This document shows positions 33,970 through 42,734 of a DNA stretch of 64,000 bases, piece by piece. The stretch is from Streptomyces flaveolus (GTDB taxonomy: Bacteria > Actinomycetota > Actinomycetes > Streptomycetales > Streptomycetaceae): NCBI RefSeq assembly GCF_000716535.1, contig NZ_JNWV01000006.1, forward strand, positions 406,237 through 470,236, in the 5' to 3' direction. Numbering within the stretch: the stretch's first letter is position 1; each line of letters starts with the position of its first letter. The position numbers were made by a program, and so were the translations under genes. The notes below the pieces were generated by a model. That model searched no databases. It was given only the letters and a program-made list of their open reading frames with translations, and was not told the DNA's origin.

Positions 33970-34184
33970 GCCCCCTCGGCCGCCCGCCACTCGTCGAACG
34001 CGACGACGTCCTTCAGGAACCCGCGCACCCCGAGGAACTGCGACAGATGCTCGCGATGCTCCTCGCAGGCCAGCCATGTCTTGCGCCGTTCCGGCGTGTG
34101 GACCTTCGGGTTGTTCCACGCCAGCACCCACACGGCGGCGGCACGGCAGCCCTTGGCGGAGCAGATCGGGGTCTCGTCACTCAC
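33966..34184 (-). CDS. Small Cys/His protein convergent with moaA
   Basis: 72 aa from the GTG at 34184. ICSAKGCRAAAVWVLAWNNP and LACEEHREHLSQFLG contain a C-x4-C ... C-x2-H arrangement that could hold one zinc. RGFLKDVVAFDEW ends the protein. Conserved acidic C-terminus. Its stop codon overlaps that of moaA (CTAG). Function unknown. Present next to moaA in S. coelicolor as well (from memory). Confidence 0.82.
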   Translation of the reverse strand: MSDETPICSAKGCRAAAVWVLAWNNPKVHTPERRKTWLACEEHREHLSQFLGVRGFLKDVVAFDEWRAAEGA

Positions 34185-34241
34185 GGGTTCGTCTCGGGTT
34201 CGTCTGAGGAAGGGACGTACAGGAAGGGGCTCAAACAAGGC

Positions 34242-34277
34242 GACGCCGGGCAGCCACGGGGGGAGCTGCCCGGCGTC
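34242..34277 (-). terminator. 13-bp perfect hairpin, terminator-like
   Basis: GACGCCGGGCAGC (34242-34254) pairs with GCTGCCCGGCGTC (34265-34277). On the minus strand it is followed by TTGTTTG. It terminates the DUF3099 gene transcript by position. Confidence 0.65.
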
Positions 34278-34423
34278 GGTCCATCGCTCCGACGGGGGAT
34301 GCGGAGCGCGTACGCAGTATGTCACGGGTACCCCGCCGCCCGGCACCGGAACAACAGGATTGATCTGAGCTTTTCTTGAGCTTGGCGCAGGGTCGCATTC
34401 CGTTTCCGGCGCGTCCGCCGTGC

Positions 34424-34843
34424 TCAGACCGGGTCGGCGCGCTCACCGCGCGCTCCGGGCGCCGGATTCGTCGGCACGTCCTCCGCCGCGGATTCCCGCA
34501 CGGACTCCCACGCGGAGTCCGCCCGTCCGTCCTCGGGCGCCGACGGCGCGATCATCGGCCGCATCGGCGCGGTGACGAACGTGGACGGCAGAGACGGCGG
34601 CTTCTCCCGGCCCGCGTTGGCGATGACCACGGCGATGTAGGGGAGCACCGCGCCGAGTACGAGCGCGACGATCGCGACGTACCGCTCGACGTTCCACAGT
34701 GAGACCGCGAGAATCACCGACACGGTACGGATCGACATGGAGATCACGTACCGCCGCTGCCGGCCCCGCACATCCTCGGCGAGTCCGGTCCGGGCGCCGG
34801 TGATCCGGAACACCTGGCCGCTGCCGCCGTGCTGTTTCCGCAT
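34424..34843 (-). CDS. DUF3099 membrane protein
   Basis: 139 aa. After a positively charged N-terminus (QVFRITGARTGLAEDVRGRQ) come two helices, the family core YVISMSIRTVSVILAVSLW and YVAIVALVLGAVLPYIAVVI, then ANAGREKPPSL. The C-terminal 50 residues are Pro/Ala/Glu-rich and disordered. ATG at 34843, or the GTG just before it; GGTGG six nt upstream. Typical actinobacterial small membrane protein of unknown function. Confidence 0.87.
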   Translation of the reverse strand: MRKQHGGSGQVFRITGARTGLAEDVRGRQRRYVISMSIRTVSVILAVSLWNVERYVAIVALVLGAVLPYIAVVIANAGREKPPSLPSTFVTAPMRPMIAPSAPEDGRADSAWESVRESAAEDVPTNPAPGARGERADPV

Positions 34844-35080
34844 CACATTCCACCATCCGCCCGCATCGGACTCTCCCCGGCCCGCACCCTCGTCCACCTC
34901 CGGCGGGGAAACCGGCCGGGACACCTCCCACGTTACGCCGCGCCCGCGCCGCCTTCGAGACCGGGGCACCCCCAGCCTGCGACGACGCCCGCCACGAAGG
35001 GGGGAATCCGACATGCGCCGTACGGCGGACCGACCCACACTGGCCCTAATGCTCACGTCGAGCCGTACGAGGAGGCAGCC

Positions 35081-35362
35081 ATGGGTTGGTTGTGGGCGAT
35101 CATCGTGGGATTCGTGCTGGGTCTCATCGCCAAGGCGATCATCCCGGGCAAGCAGCACAGCCCCCTGTGGCTGACCACCATCTGCGGCATGCTCGGCGCC
35201 ATCGTGGGCAACGCGGTCGCCCGCGCCGTCGGCGTGGAGGCCACCCGCGGCATCGACTGGAGCCGCCACATCTTCCAGCTCGTGGCCGCGATCATCATCG
35301 TCGCGGCGGTGGACGCCCTGTACATGGCCACGCTGGGCAAGCGGAAGCACCAGCGGGCCTGA
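35081..35362 (+). CDS. GlsB/YeaQ/YmgE family membrane protein
   Basis: 93 aa with three helices: LWAIIVGFVLGLIAKAIIPG, LTTICGMLGAIVGNAVARAVG and FQLVAAIIIVAAVDALYMAT. The Gly-rich repeats AKAIIPGK and GMLGAIVGN are the family hallmark (transglycosylase-associated or general stress membrane protein). GAGGAGG lies before the ATG. Separate from the divergent DUF3099 gene by 237 bp. Role unknown; stress-linked in other bacteria. Confidence 0.92.
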   Translation: MGWLWAIIVGFVLGLIAKAIIPGKQHSPLWLTTICGMLGAIVGNAVARAVGVEATRGIDWSRHIFQLVAAIIIVAAVDALYMATLGKRKHQRA

Positions 35363-35470
35363 GCCTTCGAGCGCCGGTACAGCCCCGGAGGGAACGCCGA
35401 ACACGGCACATGGGGGCGGGCGACCACGACGGAAGCCGCAGTCGCCCGCGGACCCACGCCCCTACGACGC

Positions 35471-36739
35471 TCAGGCGCCCGTGACCTCGACGGCGGCCAG
35501 ATTCCTCTTCCCGCGCCGCAGCACCAGCCACCGCCCGTGAATCAGATCCCCGGCGGACGGCACCGCGTCCTCGGCCGTGACCTTCACGTTGTTCACGTAG
35601 GCCCCGCCCTCCTTCACGGTCCGGCGCGCTGCGGACTTGCTCGCGACCAGGCCGACCTCGGCGAACAGGTCGGTCACCGCAGCCAGCTCGGTGACCTGGA
35701 CGTTCGGCACCTCGGACAGCGCCGCCGCCAGCGTCCGCTCGTCCAGCTCGGCAAGCTCGCCCTGCCCGAACAGGGCGCGGGACGCGGCGATCACCGCGGC
35801 CGTCTGCTCGGCGCCGTGCACCAGCGTCGTCAGTTCCTCGGCGAGCGCCCGCTGCGCCGCCCGCGCCTGCGGACGCTCCTGCGTCTGCCGCTCCAGCTCC
35901 TCGATCTCCTCACGGGACCGGAAGCTGAAGATGCGCAGGAACTTGGAGACGTCCCGGTCGTCCGCGTTGACCCAGAACTGGTAGAACGCGTACGGCGTGG
36001 TCATCTCGGGGTCGAGCCACACCGTCCCGGACTCGGTCTTGCCGAACTTGGTGCCGTCCGCCTTGGTGATCAGCGGGGTGCCCAGCGCGTGCACCACGGC
36101 CTCCGGCTCGACCCGGTGGATCAGGTCCGTGCCCGAGGTCAGGTTGCCCCACTGGTCGCTGCCGCCGGTCTGCAGCGTGCAGCCGTGCCGCCGGTACAGC
36201 TCCAGGAAGTCCATGCCCTGGAGGATCTGGTAGCTGAACTCGGTGTAGCTGATGCCCGCGTCGGAGTTGAGCCGGCGGGAGACGGCCTCCTTGGCGATCA
36301 TCTTGTTGACCCGGAAGTGCTTGCCGATGTCCCGCAGGAACTCGATGGCCGACAGGCCCTGGGTCCAGTCCAGGTTGTTGACCATCACCGCGGCGTTCGG
36401 CCCGTCGAAGTGGAGGAGCGGCTCGATCTGCGCGCGCAGCCGCTCCACCCAGCCGGCCACGACCTCCGGCGCGTTCAGCGTGCGCTCGGCCGTGGGCTTC
36501 GGGTCGCCGATGAGCCCCGTGGCCCCGCCGACCAGCGCCAGCGGACGGTTGCCCGCCTCCTGGATGCGGCGCATCGTCAGGATCTGCACGAGGTTGCCGA
36601 GGTGCAGGCTGGGCGCGGTCGGGTCGAAGCCGCAATAGAACGTGACGGGACCGTCCGCGAACGCCTTGCGCAGTGCGTCCTCGTCCGTGGAGAGGGCGAT
36701 GAGCCCCCGCCACTTCAGCTCGTCGACGATGTCCGTCAC
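35471..36739 (-). CDS. tyrS: Tyrosyl-tRNA synthetase
   Basis: 422 aa class I synthetase. The HIGH-type motif is LHLGN in [15 protein letters not shown] (about residue 42). The KMSKS-type motif reads KFGKTES (about 232). The tRNA-anticodon S4 domain (about 355-415) contains [20 protein letters not shown]. The GTG start encodes [19 protein letters not shown]. No T-box leader is seen upstream. A short hairpin (35416-35449) separates it from the convergent GlsB gene. Confidence 0.97.
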   Translation of the reverse strand: MTDIVDELKWRGLIALSTDEDALRKAFADGPVTFYCGFDPTAPSLHLGNLVQILTMRRIQEAGNRPLALVGGATGLIGDPKPTAERTLNAPEVVAGWVERLRAQIEPLLHFDGPNAAVMVNNLDWTQGLSAIEFLRDIGKHFRVNKMIAKEAVSRRLNSDAGISYTEFSYQILQGMDFLELYRRHGCTLQTGGSDQWGNLTSGTDLIHRVEPEAVVHALGTPLITKADGTKFGKTESGTVWLDPEMTTPYAFYQFWVNADDRDVSKFLRIFSFRSREEIEELERQTQERPQARAAQRALAEELTTLVHGAEQTAAVIAASRALFGQGELAELDERTLAAALSEVPNVQVTELAAVTDLFAEVGLVASKSAARRTVKEGGAYVNNVKVTAEDAVPSAGDLIHGRWLVLRRGKRNLAAVEVTGA

Positions 36740-36805
36740 GGTTCTCGTGTCTCCTTGGTGATCTTCGGGCGGCCGGGTGACACCCGACCACGAACGCCTA
36801 CGAGG

Positions 36806-38200
36806 TTATACGCCCTGACTGACAGAGCTCATGTTGAAATCGGGGATGCGTAGCGCGGGCATCGCGGCCCGCGTGAACCAGTCGCTCCACTCGCGCGGCA
36901 GCGTCTTCTCCGTCCGCCCGGCCTCCGTGGCCCGGCCCAGCAGGTTCACCGGCGACTCGTTGAACCGGAAGTTGTTCACCTGCCCGGTCACCTCACCGTT
37001 CTCCACGAGGTAGACGCCGTCCCGGGTCAGACCTGTCAGCAGCAGTGTCGCCGGGTCGACCTCGCGGATGTACCACAGGCAGGTCAGCAGCAGCCCGCGC
37101 TCGGTGTCCGCGACCATGTCCTCCAGGGAACGGTCGTCACCGCCGTCGAGGATCAGATTGCCGAGCACCGGGGCGACCGGCAGTCCGGTCAGGCCCGCGC
37201 TGTGCCGGGTGGTGGTCAGGTGCTTGAGCACGCCTCCGGAGATCCACTCGGTGGCGTGGGTCGGCAGCCCGTTGTCGAACACCGACTGGTCGCCGCCGGA
37301 GGAGTGCGCGACCACGAAGGGCGGGCACTCCAGACCGGGCTCGTTCGGGTCGCTGCGCAGGGTCAGCGGCAGCTCGCTCAGCTTCTCGCCGACCCGCGTG
37401 CCCCCGCCGGGCTTGGAGAACACCGTCCGGCCCTCGGCCGCGTCCCGGCCCGACGCCGACCACAGCTGGTAGATCAGCAGGTCCGCCACGGCGGTCGGCG
37501 GCAGCAGCGTCTCGTAGCGGCCGGCGGGCAGCGCCACGCGCCGCTCCGCCCAGCCGAGGCGTACGGCCAGCTCGGCGTCCAGCGCGCCCGGGTCGACGTC
37601 CTTGAAGTCCCGCGTGGACCGGCCGGCCCATGCCGAGCGCGTGCGGTCCGGGGACTTGGCGTTCAGCTCCAGCGTGCCGGTGGGCTGGTCGTGCCGCAGG
37701 CGCAGCCCGGTGGACGTTCCCAGGTACGTCGAGACCAGCTCGTGGTTGGCGAAGCCGTACAGCTCCCGGCCGCCCGCACGCGCGCGTGCGAAGGCCTCGC
37801 CGAGCGCCGGGGCGAAGTCGGCGAACACGGCGGAGGAGGTCTCGGCGGGCGCGTCCGTGAAGTCCGGGGACTGCTGCACCCCGCCGACCAGCGGCTGCGC
37901 GTCCTCGGCGGGCCCGGCGCCGCGCGCGGCGGCCTCCGCCGCCCGCACCAGCGGCTCCAGCTCCTCGGCGGTGACCGCGGACCGGGACACCACACCGGAG
38001 GCGGTGCCCTGCGCGCCGTCCACGGTCGCGATCACGGTGAGCGTACGGCCCCGCGTCACGCCGTTGGTGGTGAGCGCGTTGCCCGCCCAGCGCAGGTTCG
38101 CGGTGGAGTGCTCGTCGGCGATGACGACACAGCCGTCGGCCCGGGACAGCGCCAGCGCCTGCTCGACGACCTCGTGCGGCTTGTGGGTACGGGCGCTCAT
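36806..38200 (-). CDS. TldD/PmbA family protein, TldE-like subunit
   Basis: 464 aa. Lacks the HExxxH metal motif of its partner and so is the TldE/PmbA half of the heterodimer. Family landmarks: ALSRADGCVVIADEHSTANLRWAGN, LPAGRYETLLPPTAVADLLIYQ, ARTVF-like GRTVFSKPGGGTRVG, and LLLTGLTRDGVYLVENGEVTG with NNFRFNESPVNLLG at the C-terminus. Start ATG overlaps the tldD stop (ATGA), so the two are made together. Heterodimers of this type cleave unfolded or modified peptides. Confidence 0.9.
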   Translation of the reverse strand: MSARTHKPHEVVEQALALSRADGCVVIADEHSTANLRWAGNALTTNGVTRGRTLTVIATVDGAQGTASGVVSRSAVTAEELEPLVRAAEAAARGAGPAEDAQPLVGGVQQSPDFTDAPAETSSAVFADFAPALGEAFARARAGGRELYGFANHELVSTYLGTSTGLRLRHDQPTGTLELNAKSPDRTRSAWAGRSTRDFKDVDPGALDAELAVRLGWAERRVALPAGRYETLLPPTAVADLLIYQLWSASGRDAAEGRTVFSKPGGGTRVGEKLSELPLTLRSDPNEPGLECPPFVVAHSSGGDQSVFDNGLPTHATEWISGGVLKHLTTTRHSAGLTGLPVAPVLGNLILDGGDDRSLEDMVADTERGLLLTCLWYIREVDPATLLLTGLTRDGVYLVENGEVTGQVNNFRFNESPVNLLGRATEAGRTEKTLPREWSDWFTRAAMPALRIPDFNMSSVSQGV

Positions 38201-39720
38201 CGACCGGCCTCCTGCGTGGTGTTCAGAATGTTGACGCCCTTGAAGAGGGCGGACGGGCACCCGTGGGACACGGCCGCCACCTGGCCCGGCTGGGCCTTGC
38301 CGCAGTTGAAGGCGCCTCCCAGGACGTAGGTCTGCGGTCCGCCCACCGCGGCCATCGAGCCCCAGAAGTCCGTGGTCGTGGCCTGGTAGGCGACGTCCTT
38401 CAGCTGTCCGGTGATCCGCCCGTTCTCGATCTTGAAGAAGCGCTGGCCGGTGAACTGGAAGTTGTAGCGCTGCATGTCGATCGACCAGGACCGGTCGCCG
38501 ACGACGTAGATGCCCCGGTCGACCCCGCCGATCAGGTCCTCGGTGGACAGCCCGGCCGGGTCCGGCCGGAGGGACACGTTGGCCATGCGCTGCACCGGCA
38601 CGTGCGCCGGCGAGTCGGCGAACGCGCACCCGTTGGACCGCTCGAACCCGGTCAGCCGCGCGATCCGCCGGTCGAGCTGGTAGCCGACCAGCGTGCCGTC
38701 CTTCACCAGGTCCCAGGACTGCGCGGCCACGCCCTCGTCGTCGTAACCGATCGTCGCGAGGCCGTGCTCGGCGGTGCGGTCGCCGGTGACGTTCATCAGC
38801 TCGGAGCCGTACTTCAGCTTGCCCAGCTGGTCGAAGGTGGCGAAGGAGGTACCGGCGTACGCGGCCTCGTAGCCGAGGGCGCGGTCCAGCTCCGTGGCGT
38901 GGCCGATGGACTCGTGGATGGTCAGCCACAGGTTGGAGGGGTCGACCACCAGGTCGTACAGGCCCGGCTCCACGCTCGGCGCCCGCATCTTCTCGGCCAG
39001 CAGCTCCGGGATCCGCTCCAGCTCGGTGTCCCAGTCCCAGCCGGTGCCGGTCAGGTACTCCCAGCCGCGTCCCACCGGCGGCGCGATGGTGCGCATCGAG
39101 TCGAACTCGCCGCTCGACTCGTCCACCGACACGGCCGTCAGCTGCGGATTCAGCCGCACCCGCTGCTGGGTGGTCACGGTCCCGGCGGTGTCGGCGTAGA
39201 ACTTGTTCTCGTGCACGGTGAGCAGCGAGGCGTCCACGTGGTCGACGCCCGGCGCGGCCAGCAGCCGCGCGCTCCACTCCGCGAGCAGCGCCGACTTCTC
39301 CTCGTCCGGCACCGAGAACGGATCGATCTCGTACGACGAGATCCACGTCTTGTCGGCGTGCACCGGCTCGTCGGCCAGCTCCACCCGCTCCTCGGACCCG
39401 GCCGCCTTGATCACCTGCGCGGACAGCTTGGCCATGGCCACCGCCTGCGAGGCGACCCGGGCGGCGGCGTCCATGGTCAGGTCCACCCCGGAGGCGAAGC
39501 CCCACGTACCGCCGTGCACCACCCGGACCGCGTACCCGAGGTCGGTGGTGTCCGACGACCCGGCGGGCTTGGCGTCCCGCAGCCTCCAGGACGCGCTGCG
39601 CACCCGCTCGAACCGGAAGTCCGCGTGCTCGGCCCCCAGCGCACGCGCGCGTGCGAGCGCGGCGTCGGCGAGGGCCCGTAGGGGAAGCGCCGTGAAGGCT
39701 TCGTCGATGGAATGAGGCAC
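38197..39720 (-). CDS. tldD: TldD metalloprotease
   Basis: 507 aa. The zinc motif HESIGH (about residue 269) in LTIHESIGHATELDRALGYE is the HExxxH signature; the third ligand is probably Cys in NGCAFADSPAHVPVQ or in GGAFNCGKAQPG. N-terminal half: FRFERVRSASWRLRDAKPAG and GYAVRVVHGGTWGFAS. With TldE it forms a protease that degrades peptides such as microcin precursors or antitoxins in enterobacteria; the Streptomyces substrate is unknown. First gene of the pair. Confidence 0.93.
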   Translation of the reverse strand: MPHSIDEAFTALPLRALADAALARARALGAEHADFRFERVRSASWRLRDAKPAGSSDTTDLGYAVRVVHGGTWGFASGVDLTMDAAARVASQAVAMAKLSAQVIKAAGSEERVELADEPVHADKTWISSYEIDPFSVPDEEKSALLAEWSARLLAAPGVDHVDASLLTVHENKFYADTAGTVTTQQRVRLNPQLTAVSVDESSGEFDSMRTIAPPVGRGWEYLTGTGWDWDTELERIPELLAEKMRAPSVEPGLYDLVVDPSNLWLTIHESIGHATELDRALGYEAAYAGTSFATFDQLGKLKYGSELMNVTGDRTAEHGLATIGYDDEGVAAQSWDLVKDGTLVGYQLDRRIARLTGFERSNGCAFADSPAHVPVQRMANVSLRPDPAGLSTEDLIGGVDRGIYVVGDRSWSIDMQRYNFQFTGQRFFKIENGRITGQLKDVAYQATTTDFWGSMAAVGGPQTYVLGGAFNCGKAQPGQVAAVSHGCPSALFKGVNILNTTQEAGR

Positions 39721-39859
39721 GGAGGTCTCCCTGCTGTCGTGGCCTGTCGGCTCCGATCATGTCGCGGGACCGGCCCGCCGGACCACACCTTTCGGTCCCG
39801 GAACGACGCATTCTGTAGGGATCCGACAGCGACACCCCCGCGCCACTGTCGGTGCCCGC

Positions 39860-39890
39860 TTGCCCGTGCGCGTGCCGGTACCGATAGGTT
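39860..39890 (+). promoter_or_regulatory. Candidate promoter of fabG-fabI
   Basis: TTGCCC (39860-39865) and TAGGTT (39885-39890), spacer 19, resemble a housekeeping promoter, about 65 nt before the fabG start. The long spacer makes this tentative. Confidence 0.35.
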
Positions 39891-39959
39891 TTCGATGAAG
39901 CCGCCTGTCATCCAGGTGTTCGGGCGGATGTGTGCAACCGCTATCGAAAGGGTGATCCG

Positions 39960-40664
39960 TTGAGCCGCTCGGTTCTCGTCACCGGAGGCAACCGGGGCAT
40001 CGGCCTCGCCATCGCCCGCGCATTCGCCGACGCCGGCGACAAGGTCGCGATCACGTACCGCTCGGGTGAGCCGCCGGCTGGCTTCCTGGCTGTCAAGTGC
40101 GACATCACCGACCCCGAGCAGGTGGAGCAGGCCTACAAGGAGATCGAGGAGCAGCACGGTCCGGTCGAGGTCCTGATCGCCAACGCCGGCGTCACCAAGG
40201 ACCAGCTCCTGATGCGCATGTCCGAGGAGGACTTCACCTCGGTCATCGACACCAACCTCACGGGCACCTTCCGCGTCGTCAAGCGCGCCAACCGAGGCAT
40301 GCTGCGCGCCAAGAAGGGCCGCGTCGTCCTGCTCTCGTCCGTGGTCGGCCTGCTCGGCTCGGCGGGTCAGGCGAACTACGCCGCGTCCAAGGCCGCCCTG
40401 GTCGGCTTCGCGCGTTCCCTCGCCCGGGAGCTGGGCTCGCGCAACATCACCTTCAACGTCGTCGCGCCCGGCTTCGTCGACACCGACATGACCAAGGTGC
40501 TCACCGACGAGCAGCGCCAGAACATCGTCTCTCAGGTGCCGCTCGGCCGTTACGCGCAGCCCGAGGAGATCGCCGCGACCGTGCGGTTCCTCGCCTCGGA
40601 CGACGCCTCGTACATCACTGGAGCCGTCATCCCGGTTGACGGCGGACTGGGAATGGGTCACTGA
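39960..40664 (+). CDS. fabG: 3-oxoacyl-[acyl-carrier-protein] reductase
   Basis: 234 aa SDR from a TTG start: AAAGGGTGAT lies before it and the first residues (SRSVLVTGGNRGIGLAIARAF) match the family. An ATG 30 bp upstream lacks a site. Cofactor motif TGGNRGIG, NAG at IANAGVT, catalytic Ser in VLLSSVVGLLG, and Tyr-x3-Lys in ANYAASKAAL. NADPH-dependent reduction of 3-oxoacyl-ACP. Six nt before fabI; the two form the S. coelicolor SCO1815-1814 type operon. Confidence 0.95.
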   Translation: MSRSVLVTGGNRGIGLAIARAFADAGDKVAITYRSGEPPAGFLAVKCDITDPEQVEQAYKEIEEQHGPVEVLIANAGVTKDQLLMRMSEEDFTSVIDTNLTGTFRVVKRANRGMLRAKKGRVVLLSSVVGLLGSAGQANYAASKAALVGFARSLARELGSRNITFNVVAPGFVDTDMTKVLTDEQRQNIVSQVPLGRYAQPEEIAATVRFLASDDASYITGAVIPVDGGLGMGH

Positions 40665-40669
40665 TCACC

Positions 40670-41437
40670 ATGAGCGGAATCCTCGACGGCAAGCGCATCC
40701 TGATCACGGGTGTGCTGACGGAGTCCTCCATCGCCTTCCACGCTGCCAAGCTGGCCCAGGAGCAGGGCGCGGAGATCATCCTGACCGCGTTCCCGCGGCC
40801 CACCCTGACCGAGCGCATCGCCAAGAAGCTGCCGAAGCCCACCAAGGTCATCGAGCTGGACGTCACCAACGACGAGCACCTCGCCCGCCTGGCCGACGTG
40901 GTCGGCGAGGAGCTGGGCGGCCTCGACGGCGTCGTCCACTCCATCGGCTTCGCCCCGCAGGACGCGCTCGGCGGCAACTTCCTGAACACGCCGTTCGAGT
41001 CGGTCGCCACCGCCATGCACGTCTCGGCGTACTCCCTGAAGTCGCTCACGATGGCCTGCCTGCCGCTGATGCAGAACGGCGGCTCGGTCGTCGGCCTGAC
41101 CTTCGACGCGCAGTTCGCCTGGCCGCAGTACGACTGGATGGGCCCGGCCAAGGCTGCCCTGGAGGCGACCAGCCGCTACATCGCCCGCGACCTGGGCAAG
41201 CAGAACATCCGCTGCAACCTCATCTCGGCGGGCCCGCTCGGCTCCATGGCCGCCAAGTCCATCCCGGGCTTCGGTGAGCTGGCCTCCGTCTGGGACAGCC
41301 GCTCCCCGCTGGAGTGGGACCTGAAGGACCCGGAGCCGGCCGGCCGCGGCATCGTCGCCCTGCTGAGCGACTGGTTCCCGAAGACCACCGGCGAGATCAT
41401 CCACGTCGACGGCGGTCTGCACGCCATCGGCGCCTGA
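40670..41437 (+). CDS. fabI: Enoyl-[acyl-carrier-protein] reductase (FabI/InhA)
   Basis: 255 aa. InhA-like N-terminus GKRILITGVLTESSIAFHAAKLAQEQGAE, HSIGFAPQDALGGNF (substrate loop entry), catalytic Tyr-x6-Lys in YDWMGPAKAALEATSRYIARDLG, and the lid NLISAGPLGSMAAKSIPGF. NADH-dependent final reduction of the fatty acid elongation cycle; the target class of isoniazid and triclosan. Forms an operon with fabG and ends in an 18-bp perfect hairpin. Confidence 0.96.
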   Translation: MSGILDGKRILITGVLTESSIAFHAAKLAQEQGAEIILTAFPRPTLTERIAKKLPKPTKVIELDVTNDEHLARLADVVGEELGGLDGVVHSIGFAPQDALGGNFLNTPFESVATAMHVSAYSLKSLTMACLPLMQNGGSVVGLTFDAQFAWPQYDWMGPAKAALEATSRYIARDLGKQNIRCNLISAGPLGSMAAKSIPGFGELASVWDSRSPLEWDLKDPEPAGRGIVALLSDWFPKTTGEIIHVDGGLHAIGA

Positions 41438-41455
41438 TCGCCGCGGGACCGCACC

Positions 41456-41494
41456 GACGCCCCGTTCCCCGCCACCGGCGGGGAACGGGGCGTC
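41456..41494 (+). terminator. 18-bp perfect hairpin after fabI
   Basis: 41456-41473 and 41477-41494 are perfect inverted copies (GACGCCCCGTTCCCCGCC type) with a three-base loop ACC, 18 nt after the fabI stop codon. Confidence 0.8.
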
Positions 41495-41622
41495 GCCCGT
41501 TCGGCGGGGGTGAGGCGTCACCCGTTCGGCCCGGCGGCCGGGCCGCCGCCGCGCGGACGCGCCACCCTGGGGATTACGCCTTCCCGCGCTCGTCCCTGCG
41601 CCGCGGCCCAGGAGGTCCCCTT

Positions 41623-41973
41623 GTGCGCCTGTCCCGCAGCCTGGCCCCGGTGACCGTGGCCCTCGCCCTCGTCCTGTCCCTTCCGTACGACGCGCTGCCG
41701 CACGCGCGCGTGAGCGACGGCAGGCCGCCCGCGCCGAGCCGGTTCGGTGCCTCCTGCCGCACGGCCGTCCGGGGCTCCCACGTGGTGACCTACTGCCACA
41801 ACCCGTATGTCGACACCGATCGTGTGCGGCTGCACATCGAGTGCGACCGCTGGTGGGACCTCGACACCGACAGCGCCCCGGTGGACGCCGGGCCGGCGAT
41901 GACCGTACGGCTGTCCGGCCGGTGCTGGAAGGAGGTCCGCTCGGTGTGGATCAGCCACCAGAAGGTGCGGTGA
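41623..41973 (+). CDS. Small secreted protein with four cysteines
   Basis: 116 aa from the GTG at 41623 (GGAGG seven nt upstream). Signal peptide RLSRSLAPVTVALALVLSLP; mature part contains FGASCRTAVRGSHVVTYCHN, RLHIECDRWWDLDTD and LSGRCWKEVRSVW, i.e. four Cys likely forming two disulfides. Not recognised. The last 23 bp overlap the end of the convergent GntR gene. Confidence 0.78.
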   Translation: MRLSRSLAPVTVALALVLSLPYDALPHARVSDGRPPAPSRFGASCRTAVRGSHVVTYCHNPYVDTDRVRLHIECDRWWDLDTDSAPVDAGPAMTVRLSGRCWKEVRSVWISHQKVR

Positions 41974-42643
41974 ACCGCCCCGGGTCGCACAGGAACGGAT
42001 AGCTCGCGGCCTCCGTCGCCGCCGCCTCGGCGTCCCCCGCGCGGATCGCGTCCACCAGGCGCGTGTGGTCCATGTACGTCTCCGGGGTCAGCCCCGCCCC
42101 GACGTCCGCGCGCAGCCAGTCCCGCAGCACCTCGCCCAGGTCGGCGTACATCGCGGTCATCACGTCGTTGTGGGAGGCGGCCACCACGGCCAGGTGGAAG
42201 GTGGCGTCGGCGGTCACGAAGGCCTCCGTGTCGCCGCTGTCCCAGACGTCCTCACGCCGGGCCAGCAGCGCGTCCAGCTGCTTGAGGTCCTTCTCGGTGC
42301 GCCGCTCGGCGGCCAGCTTCGCCGCCGCCGACTCCAGCGTGGACCGCAGCTCGGCGATGTGCCGCGGGTCGGCTCCTGCGAAACGGCGATGCATCACTCC
42401 GGCCAGCTCGCTCGTGGCCACCACATACGTGCCCGAGCCCTGGCGGATGTCCAGCAGACCGTTGTGGGCGAGCGCGCGGACGGCCTCCCGGACGGTGTTG
42501 CGGGCGACACCGAGCTGCTCGACCAGTTCCGGTTCCGTCGGGATGCGCGACCCGACCGGCCATTCGCCGGAGGTGATCTGGTTGCGCAGTTCGGCGATGA
42601 CCTGTTCGGACAGCGCCGAACGACGCGGGTGACTCAAAGGCAT
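41951..42643 (-). CDS. GntR/FadR-type transcriptional regulator (FCD domain)
   Basis: 230 aa. Winged HTH at residues 10-75: LSEQVIAELRNQITSGEWPV, GSRIPTEPELVEQLGVARNT, VREAVRALAHNGLLDIRQG, GSGTYVV. The C-terminal all-helical FCD ligand domain has ELRSTLESAAAKLAAERRT, DATFHLAVVAASHN and MDHTRLVDAIRAGDAEAA; the Asp and three His residues are metal-ligand candidates. Divergent from the MFS transporter with a shared 91-bp region that carries inverted repeats, so it probably controls that transporter. Confidence 0.92.
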   Translation of the reverse strand: MPLSHPRRSALSEQVIAELRNQITSGEWPVGSRIPTEPELVEQLGVARNTVREAVRALAHNGLLDIRQGSGTYVVATSELAGVMHRRFAGADPRHIAELRSTLESAAAKLAAERRTEKDLKQLDALLARREDVWDSGDTEAFVTADATFHLAVVAASHNDVMTAMYADLGEVLRDWLRADVGAGLTPETYMDHTRLVDAIRAGDAEAAATEAASYPFLCDPGRFTAPSGG

Positions 42644-42706
42644 GGCACACCTTCGCACGAGAGACCGGGGCGCACGGGCCACGGGTATCGCGGGGTTGGA
42701 CAGCCA

Positions 42707-42730
42707 ATCATCCCATGATTCTATGATGGG
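42707..42730. promoter_or_regulatory. Inverted-repeat operator and -10 (TATGAT) before MFS gene
   Basis: ATCAT (42707) CCCATGAT TCT ATGATGGG (to 42730) forms overlapping inverted repeats between the GntR regulator and the transporter. TATGAT at 42722-42727 is a good -10, seven nt before the ATG at 42735, so the transporter mRNA may be leaderless and blocked by the regulator. Confidence 0.55.
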
Positions 42731-42734
42731 CCTC

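Noticed and set aside
36740..36805. T-box leader for tyrS
   Set aside because: The T-box would have to precede the GTG at 36739 on the minus strand, and only 66 bp separate it from the tldE-like gene, with no T-box core sequence.
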